Shown here: positions 58,405-64,000 of the stretch, piece by piece | Position numbering within the stretch: position 1 is the stretch's first letter | How the letters are laid out: every line of letters starts with the position of its first letter | From: Lewinellaceae bacterium | Lineage (GTDB): Bacteria; Bacteroidota; Bacteroidia; Chitinophagales; Saprospiraceae | NCBI GenBank assembly: GCA_020636315.1 | Contig: JACJYA010000006.1 | Location: 62,001-126,000, forward strand | Direction of reading: 5' to 3' | Length of the DNA: 64,000 nt | The notes under the pieces: generated by a model | What the model was told of the DNA's origin: nothing | Seen by the model: only the letters and a program-made list of their open reading frames with translations | The model's database searches: none | Position numbers and translations under genes: made by a program

Positions 58405-60052
58405 AAGCAGTAACCGCCGCCAGGTTTTTCTCTCTTTCTTTTTGTACGAAGTACATATCGATGAGCCCCTTGTTCTTTGCCTGCACCTTACCGCGGTATT
58501 CGCAGTCAAACTGGTATTTGACCAGCCCGTAGGTAGTACTGGAGATGTTGACCCTGCCTTCTTCGCCGTTGGCTTCCATGCGGGAAGCTATGTTTACGGT
58601 ATCTCCCCAGATATCATAGGCGAATTTGTTGACCCCTACCACCCCGGCGACAACGGATCCGGTATGGATACCGATCCGGGCCTCAAAGTAAGGTTTGCCC
58701 AGGCGCATCTTTTCCTGCTTCTGTTCGTCGAGGAACTGCTGCATTTCCAGGGCTGCGCGGATGATGTTGTAGGGCATGCCGCGGCGGCCGGTAAGGCCGG
58801 AAGCGCACATATAGGCGTCACCGATGGTCTTGATCTTTTCGATATCATCATATTGGGTGATGATGAAGTCAAAAGCCTTGAAGCACTTGTCCAGTTCTTC
58901 CACCAGTTCCTCGGGAGAGAGTTGTTCGGAAATGCTGGTGAAATTTTTGAAGTCGCTGAAAAGGACAGTGACCTGGTCGTATTTCCGGGCTTTGGCCTTT
59001 CCATATTCTTTCAGTTCTTCGGCGATGGACCGGGGCAGGATGTTGAGCAGCAGTTCATCCGACCGTTCCCGTTCCTTTTCGATGATCTTGTTCTTGTCCT
59101 TGAGGCGGCTCCGGGAACGCCGGGAGATGAGGAAAAGCACCAGGAGCAACAGGGCCAGCAGTGTACCAAAGGAGGCCAGGATAAGCAATTGCCGCTGCCG
59201 GGCGTCAGCCTGCTCGGCGATGCGGCGGTTTTGTTCTGCTTCCAGAGATGCTTTGGCCAGTTCTGCTTCTTTGGCCTTCAGGACGGCTTCCTGTTCGAGG
59301 CGGGCCCGGGTCAGCGTTTTTACTTCGCGTTCCTTGGTTCTGGCCACGGAGTCGGCCCGTTCTTTGGCCACGGCAATGGTGGCCAGGCGTTCCTCCTTTT
59401 CAGTGATCTGCTCTTCCACGATGGCCTTGTCTCTGACCAGTTCCTGCTGTCGTTGCTGGAGGCGGTCCCGGTCGCTGAGCAGGCCCTGCCGTTCGGAGTT
59501 CAGTTGGTTGATCTCCTCTTCGAGCCGCCTTTTTTCCTGAAGAAGGGCTGCTCTCTGGCGTTCGTACTTTTCTTCCAGGTCACTGATGCTGGTGCCTTTC
59601 TGGCTGAAATAGTGGAAAGCTTCCTCGACGATATGATAAGCTTCGCGATAGTCCCGGTCATCTTTTTCGATCTTGCTTCGGCTCTCCACACTTTTGATGA
59701 TGAGGTCGGAATCACCGGCCTTTTTGGCGGCGGCAAGGGCCGTATCGAACCAGGTTTTGGCGTAGCGGTCATTGCGGTCGCGCACGTAGGCTTTGCCAAC
59801 GAGGAAGGCGGATCGTGCCGTCATTCCGTCATTATTCAGGTCCCGGGCTAGGTTAAACGCCTGTTTGCCGTATTCGATCGATTTTTCTTCGCTGGAACGG
59901 AGGTAAGCTTCGCCCAGCTGATAATTCAGGAACATTTTATCCTTGCTGCTGCTGGCCTCCTGGAGTTGCTTTTCCAACTCTTCAATGGACTGGGCCTGTG
60001 CGAAAGTGAAAACACCAAGGCATATCAGGAGCAGGGTGAATAAACGTTTCAT
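58403..60052 (-). CDS. class III adenylate cyclase with periplasmic helical repeat domain
   Basis: A 549-residue protein. A signal peptide (MKRLFTLLLICLGVFTFAQA) leads a TPR-like helical region (about 22-165), a long coiled coil (about 165-300, many Arg/Glu/Gln), one membrane helix (LLILASFGTLLALLLLVLFLI), and a cytoplasmic cyclase domain from about 345. Active-site residues are all visible: VLFSDFKNFTSI, KIKTIGDAYMCASG, FAYDIWGDTVNIASR. The Lys and Asp predict ATP as substrate. The sensor layout (outer TPR, coiled coil, single helix) matches Bacteroidota signalling proteins that sense periplasmic signals. It is followed by a strong terminator hairpin. Confidence 0.88.
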   Translation of the reverse strand: MKRLFTLLLICLGVFTFAQAQSIEELEKQLQEASSSKDKMFLNYQLGEAYLRSSEEKSIEYGKQAFNLARDLNNDGMTARSAFLVGKAYVRDRNDRYAKTWFDTALAAAKKAGDSDLIIKSVESRSKIEKDDRDYREAYHIVEEAFHYFSQKGTSISDLEEKYERQRAALLQEKRRLEEEINQLNSERQGLLSDRDRLQQRQQELVRDKAIVEEQITEKEERLATIAVAKERADSVARTKEREVKTLTRARLEQEAVLKAKEAELAKASLEAEQNRRIAEQADARQRQLLILASFGTLLALLLLVLFLISRRSRSRLKDKNKIIEKERERSDELLLNILPRSIAEELKEYGKAKARKYDQVTVLFSDFKNFTSISEQLSPEELVEELDKCFKAFDFIITQYDDIEKIKTIGDAYMCASGLTGRRGMPYNIIRAALEMQQFLDEQKQEKMRLGKPYFEARIGIHTGSVVAGVVGVNKFAYDIWGDTVNIASRMEANGEEGRVNISSTTYGLVKYQFDCEYRGKVQAKNKGLIDMYFVQKEREKNLAAVTA

Positions 60053-60407
60053 ATTCTCAGGTTTGCATTAGGGCCTCCCGGTATCCAAAACGGCAATTGG
60101 GCAATATTTGTTACGCGGCAGGCCAATCTGCTGCATGTATTCTTAAAAAAGGCTGGCCAGGTTGGCAAAAATACAAACAGAAAAAGGTTTAACCTGTAAA
60201 AAATCAAATGTAAAAAATAAAAACAAGGTGCCGGGACGAAAACAGAACCAAAACAACAGGTATGCCGGCCAGGTAAAGAGAGCGCCGTACGGCTTTGCCC
60301 GGCTGATGAAAATCATTGAGCCCGGCTGATATTCATCAGTTGCCGGACTGCCCCATTTGTTGATATTGTCTTTGTAAAGTATTCTCTAACCGTTTAATAC
60401 AGAAAAG
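60053..60407. other. divergent intergenic region with promoter box and inverted repeat
   Basis: This 355-bp gap separates the cyclase (minus) from the CBS gene (plus). On the minus strand TATTTTTG at 60166-60173 matches TAnnTTTG about 114 bp before the cyclase start. Nearer the CBS gene, CTGATGAAAATCA (60303-60315) and TGATATTCATCAG (60327-60339) form a 13-bp inverted repeat with one mismatch, a possible operator in the leader. No RNA gene recognised. Confidence 0.5.
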
Positions 60408-60869
60408 ATGAACGTCCTAGCCCCTGTCAAAACGCTGATGACCACAAACCTGATCACGGTTAACCCCGGCGACAAGCTGATCCGGATCAAGGAGATATTT
60501 GAAAAGAACAACATTCATCACATACCGGTGGTGAGTTACAAGCAGATAGTAGGGATGATCAGCAAAACGGATTTTGTTTATTTCATGCGTGGTTTTAGCC
60601 GAAATGAGGAAGACCGGTTTGTAAACGAGGCCCGCCTGCGCGCTTATAAAGCAGAAGACATCATGACCAAAGGGTTGGCCAAGCTGAACCCGAACCAGCG
60701 CATTAACGTCGCTCTGGAGATCTTTCTGGAAAACCGTTTCCACGCCATTCCTGTCATCGAAGAAGAGACGGGTGAACTGGCCGGCATTGTGACCACTTTT
60801 GACGTCATTAAGGTGCTGTCCCGCGAAGAAGTAACCGCCAAACAGATACTGGACAGCAATAAAGGATGA
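60408..60869 (+). CDS. CBS-pair domain protein
   Basis: A 153-residue protein made of two CBS motifs: about residues 8-62 (VKTLMTTNLITVNPGDKLIRIKEIFEKN, then NIHHIPVVSYKQIVGMISKTDF) and about 82-145 (AEDIMTKGLAKLNPNQRINVALEIF, then FHAIPVIEEETGELAGIVTTFDVIK). CBS pairs bind adenine nucleotides and regulate partner proteins. The stop overlaps the next gene's start by four bases (ATGA), so the two are translationally coupled; the partner is the thioredoxin-like/USP fusion. Confidence 0.88.
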   Translation: MNVLAPVKTLMTTNLITVNPGDKLIRIKEIFEKNNIHHIPVVSYKQIVGMISKTDFVYFMRGFSRNEEDRFVNEARLRAYKAEDIMTKGLAKLNPNQRINVALEIFLENRFHAIPVIEEETGELAGIVTTFDVIKVLSREEVTAKQILDSNKG

Positions 60870-61978
60870 GTGAATTCATGCATTTGCATCTTAAAATATT
60901 AGGTATCGGATGCCGGAAGAGCAGGGCCCTGAAAGCGAATGTGAAGCAGGCGCTGGCCCGCCTCCCCGGGCTGGAAGCCGATCTGGATGAAGTGACGAGT
61001 GTGAACGGCATTCTGGAGTACCAGATCACGGCGGCCCCTGCTCTTCTCATTAACGGTGTCCCCGCCTACGAAGATGAGGTGCCTGGTGTTGAAGAGTTAG
61101 TTCGTGTTTTATCGCCATTTTTGCACAAGCCCCTGCCTATGAAAAAGATCCTCGTTCCCATCGATTTTTCAGATGTAGCCGCCAATGCCTACCGCTTTGC
61201 CCAAAAGCTTGCCGGTGAGGAAGTTACTGAAGTAAAAGTCATTCATGCTTATCATCCTTCGTTTGATTATTCGAACCCTTATCTGGATATGCCGGCAGCG
61301 GAGTTTGAATCTGTCAAGCGCGAATTGATGAAGAACTTCTTAGAGGAACATACTGTCGCCGAAAGCGGAAGAGGGGCCGTCGCAGCCATGGCAAAACCCA
61401 AAACGGAACTTTGCATAGGGTTTGCCGGAGAAGAGGTCGTACGGTTGTCTAAAGAAGTGGACCTGGTGGTGATGGGCACTACCGGGCAGGGCAACCTTAT
61501 GGAGCAGGTCTTCGGAAGCGTCTCCACCCATGTGGCCCGCAACGCTCACTGCCCGGTATTGCTTATTCCCGGCAGTTGCCGGTGCCAGGGGTTCAGAGAG
61601 ATCGTTTTTGCCAGCAATTACAACGCAGCGGATGAAGCCATACTGCAACAGGTAATGGAGATGGCGGGAGCGGGGCATGCCAACGTCCACTTCGTACATG
61701 TGGAGGCCGAGGCCGGAAAGCCCTACTCGGTGGCAAAAGTGGAATTTGAGCAGGCCGTTCGGGAAAATATGCCGGGCATCGGTTATACTTCTGTGGAGAT
61801 CAAATGCTCCGATATAGAGGAAGGGGTGGTGAAATATGCGGAGGATATCGGCGCAGACCTTATCGCAATGGGTACTTTACGCCGGGGTTTCCTCGAAAAC
61901 CTCTTTCACCGTAGTATTACCAAGCGGATGGCCTTCCATACCAGGGTGCCTTTGTTGGTGCTGCACTATGACAATTAG
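60866..61978 (+). CDS. thioredoxin-like plus double universal stress domain fusion
   Basis: A 370-residue protein. Residues 1-85 resemble the small MTH895-type redox domains (LKILGIGCRKSRALKANVKQAL); the usual CxxC is Cys16-Arg-Lys-Ser19, so one active cysteine is replaced. About 92-235 is a universal stress domain (KKILVPIDFSDVAANAYRFAQKLA; VVMGTTGQGN...GSVSTHVARNAHCPVLLIPG, an ATP-binding pattern). About 240-370 is a second USP-like domain ending AFHTRVPLLVLHYDN. An odd combination of thiol and nucleotide-binding parts, probably a cytoplasmic stress regulator paired with the CBS protein. The start is set by the four-base overlap. Confidence 0.82.
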   Translation: MSEFMHLHLKILGIGCRKSRALKANVKQALARLPGLEADLDEVTSVNGILEYQITAAPALLINGVPAYEDEVPGVEELVRVLSPFLHKPLPMKKILVPIDFSDVAANAYRFAQKLAGEEVTEVKVIHAYHPSFDYSNPYLDMPAAEFESVKRELMKNFLEEHTVAESGRGAVAAMAKPKTELCIGFAGEEVVRLSKEVDLVVMGTTGQGNLMEQVFGSVSTHVARNAHCPVLLIPGSCRCQGFREIVFASNYNAADEAILQQVMEMAGAGHANVHFVHVEAEAGKPYSVAKVEFEQAVRENMPGIGYTSVEIKCSDIEEGVVKYAEDIGADLIAMGTLRRGFLENLFHRSITKRMAFHTRVPLLVLHYDN

Positions 61979-62126
61979 CGGCTCTCGTGGCTCATCTTTG
62001 ATAAGCCAAGCGCTCAAACTTTCCCACATTCGGAGTAAAAAGCATAGGCCTCCTTGCCCGGCGGGAGCTGTGCCCCTGGATTCATTGTGATAAAATGAAT
62101 ACTTTTAGGGGTCAAAAAAGTGAACT

Positions 62127-63227
62127 ATGCCAACTGCCGAACAGGCTTACCAGAATATCATCAAACACATTGAAGAGAACCGGCTGGAAGATGCTGTTTC
62201 CGGCCTGCTGGCATTTGCCGGGGAGCATGGCCCGGATAAGATGACGGCTGTACGCATGCGCCGCTCAGACTGGAAAACGCTGGAGGAAGAAGCGCTCCTG
62301 TTGGGCAATACGAGCAGTATCCGGGAACGCCGGGGGGCCCTGAAGCTCGAGCTTTTTCGACTGGCGGATGCTATCTTGAAAAATGCTGCCGAAAAGCCGG
62401 CTGCTTCTCCTGCTGAGAGTGGAAGCCATATTCCGGTGGCGGCGCCTTTTTCTACCCCCCGGGGCGAAGGGCCGGTAAAAGTTTTTCTGGCCTACGCTCC
62501 CGGCGAAGCCGACCGAACCGGAGGGGCGGAACTTCAAAAGAGCATGGCCCTTCTGTTGCACCTCAAGCGGGTGGAAATTTTCGATCAGCAGAAAAGCCCC
62601 GTGGGCGCCCGGGAAGCTACACTGGCAAAAGCCATGGCCGAAGCAGAGGTTATTCTGCTGTTGTTGAGCAACAACTTCCTGTCTGACCTGGAATGCCTGA
62701 ACCTGCAGGAAAATGCCTTTAGCCTGTATCAGCAAAACCGGGCTGCAGTAGTGCCCATCCTATTCAATCCCTGTGAATGGAAAGAACTAGATATCGGCCG
62801 TTTGCAGGCCCTGCCGCGCAATGGCCGGTTCGTGTCACAATGGGCCAATGCTGATGAAGCCTTCACTATGATCAGCCGGGAGATCAGCGAGCTGGCTAAA
62901 AATATCCGCAGCCGGCTGGACTACGGGGAGCCAACGGCAAAGCAAAACCCGAAGGCTCAGGCCAGGCAGCAAAAACGAGCGTACGATACGGCCATGCTCA
63001 GGGATCTGTTCCGCAAGGGCAACACCGGAGCCCTGATCAAACAACTCATTCACATAACCAGCGATGATGGCCCCGTATATGATGAGGTGTTGCTCCTGGA
63101 ACAGCGCTGGAAAGCGGTCAGTGAAGACGAAAAGAACAACACCGCCAGCCAGGAGAGCCTAACCATTCGAAAAAACCAGTTGAACCAGGGCCTGCTGCAA
63201 CTGATCCGGGAGATGGAAGGGGCGTAA
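62127..63227 (+). CDS. TIR-domain protein flanked by two EAD-like domains
   Basis: A 366-residue protein. Residues about 1-86 and about 290-366 are small helical domains of similar pattern (an N-terminal pair of helices, a middle Trp, and a C-terminal Arg-rich helix ending LLQLIREMEG in the second), like the effector-associated domains (EAD11-type) seen in bacterial conflict proteins. The middle (about 115-265) is a TIR-like fold: VKVFLAYAPGEAD, FDQQKSPVGA, VILLLLSNNFLSDLECLN, VVPILFNPCEWKEL and LQALPRNGRFVSQW. The TIR catalytic Glu is likely near LNLQENA but is not certain. It is cytoplasmic. It may be a single-gene immune effector or adaptor that recruits other EAD-carrying proteins; none is adjacent. 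Confidence 0.78.
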   Translation: MPTAEQAYQNIIKHIEENRLEDAVSGLLAFAGEHGPDKMTAVRMRRSDWKTLEEEALLLGNTSSIRERRGALKLELFRLADAILKNAAEKPAASPAESGSHIPVAAPFSTPRGEGPVKVFLAYAPGEADRTGGAELQKSMALLLHLKRVEIFDQQKSPVGAREATLAKAMAEAEVILLLLSNNFLSDLECLNLQENAFSLYQQNRAAVVPILFNPCEWKELDIGRLQALPRNGRFVSQWANADEAFTMISREISELAKNIRSRLDYGEPTAKQNPKAQARQQKRAYDTAMLRDLFRKGNTGALIKQLIHITSDDGPVYDEVLLLEQRWKAVSEDEKNNTASQESLTIRKNQLNQGLLQLIREMEGA

Positions 63228-63488
63228 ATGCCAGGGTTCTTTTTCTTCAGAGCGGAGCTTCCGGGAAAATCTCAGGAGAGCGCGGCGGAATTGTTAAGTA
63301 CCTTTCATTATTAGATGGTTTGCCGGGCCTCTGCCGATAACCGGCATGGTGATATTGAATTTACATGCTACTTACAAGTAAATATTTTTTGATCACTACT
63401 AATGTGCTTGTTGTGGAGGAACAACAAGGAAACTATACAGATCCAAGCCTTGGCAATTCCGCCGCAGCCGGCAAAAAAACGAGAACCA

Positions 63489-64000
63489 ATGAAATCTTAC
63501 CTCTACAAACTGCTGTTACTGGCTGCCGGCTTTTTCTTCTCTTTTTCCGGCCTTAGCCAGGCTAATTACACCTACCAGCTTGACCTGAATAAAACAGAGA
63601 ATGGATTATTGTCCGTGAAATTAACTACCCCATCGATCGGCAAGGATGTGGTTGATTTTACCTTCCCCCTGGCTGTGCCCGGCTTTTATGGTAAGGACAT
63701 GCAGTTCGGCACCATGGTGGCGGAGTTAACGGCTTACGACAAATGGGACATGCCGCTTCCGGCTGAACGGATAAAACAGAATCAATGGCGGATCCGGGAT
63801 GCCAAAGGGCTGCAGCGGATAGAATACAAGGTGCGGAATATGTGGAAATATCGCATGCAAAACTCCAGATACCTCCCGGCAGAAAACTTCTTCATCGAGG
63901 AACGTGCTTTCCTGCTCAATCCCGGCGGATTGTTCGGTTACGTGGAGGGTATGGAGAACCTGCCATATTACATCTACATCGTACGGCCCAAAGGGCTTTA
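63489..64000 (+). CDS. M61 family aminopeptidase, 3' end outside window
   Basis: The frame starts MKSYLYKLLLLAAGFFFSFSGLSQ, a signal peptide, and is open to the end of the window (170 residues seen). The visible part matches the N-terminal beta domain of M61 (glycyl aminopeptidase) proteins: YTYQLDLNKTENGLLSVKL, FTFPLAVPGFYG, QNQWRIRDAKGLQRIEYKV, ENFFIEERAFLLNPGGLFGYVEGM. The zinc-binding HExxH would lie beyond the window. Probably periplasmic or surface-exposed. The 261 bp before it shows no gene; a plus-strand frame at 63365-63556 overlapping the signal peptide is a shadow. Confidence 0.82.
   Translation, partial: MKSYLYKLLLLAAGFFFSFSGLSQANYTYQLDLNKTENGLLSVKLTTPSIGKDVVDFTFPLAVPGFYGKDMQFGTMVAELTAYDKWDMPLPAERIKQNQWRIRDAKGLQRIEYKVRNMWKYRMQNSRYLPAENFFIEERAFLLNPGGLFGYVEGMENLPYYIYIVRPKGL

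Noticed and set aside
63365..63556. 63-codon plus-strand frame
   Set aside because: Overlaps the signal peptide of the M61 peptidase in another frame and has no motif.

Overview
The window looks like the chromosome of a free-living Bacteroidota, probably a Saprospiria/Lewinella-type marine or sludge bacterium. Supporting signs are two secreted proteins with type IX secretion (T9SS) sorting domains (YPNP motif near the C-terminus), a DUF5686 outer-membrane protein, -7 promoter elements of the TAnnTTTG type with little Shine-Dalgarno, an M61 peptidase, and octamer mini-repeats between genes. Composition is moderately GC-rich except for an AT-rich patch at about 53.64-54.9 kb. I see no rRNA, tRNA, CRISPR array, insertion sequence or prophage.

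Layout. 1-9.6 kb: the end of a DUF5686 gene, DoxX, a long amidophosphoribosyltransferase, a 5'-damaged M43 metalloprotease with a T9SS tail, and a second T9SS-exported protein. 9.9-16.2 kb: a methionine/aromatic aminotransferase and a pterin dehydratase on the minus strand, then a plus-strand set of geranylgeranyl reductase, ferredoxin, a plant-type MPBQ methyltransferase (VTE3-like), a gamma-tocopherol methyltransferase (VTE4-like) and a homogentisate prenyltransferase (VTE2-like). This is most of a vitamin E/plastoquinone pathway in an apparently non-photosynthetic bacterium and is one of the two most striking parts of the window. 16.4-19.5 kb: thioredoxin, two small anchored proteins and glucokinase.

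19.5-37.8 kb: thirteen minus-strand genes that are mostly tightly spaced or overlapping. Transcribed from right to left they encode two PQQ-like beta-propellers, an NHL-like propeller, a small twin-Arg/Cys protein, a NapG/MauM-like ferredoxin, a NapH/MauN-like membrane Fe-S protein, a third propeller with membrane segments, a NuoE-NuoF fusion, an Fe-S/FAD protein related to GltD but lacking its NAD(P) domain, a fourth propeller, a GT4 glycosyltransferase and an ABC ATPase/permease pair. It reads as an uncharacterised redox relay linking NADH to the periplasm. 38-44.3 kb: Kup potassium transporter and an RND efflux pump with its adaptor.

44.66-53.64 kb: seven plus-strand genes: an ATP-grasp ligase, a large protein with a papain-like Cys/His/Asn signature, an alanine-racemase-like enzyme, and ArgB, ArgD, ArgC and ArgJ. 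No argF/G/H is present, so the set may supply ornithine to a specialised product. 53.8-64 kb: an AT-rich patch with an RDD protein and a broken CPBP protease, two membrane-linked class III adenylate cyclases on either side of uvrB, a CBS protein coupled to a thioredoxin-like/double universal-stress fusion, a TIR protein flanked by two EAD-like domains, and the start of an M61 peptidase.

A recurring small-scale theme is short GC-rich palindromes inside reading frames, placed in low-complexity linkers (9.26, 9.43, 13.80, 44.11 kb; also 4.83-4.92 kb). All functional calls come from reading motifs and recalled family sequences; no database search was run.
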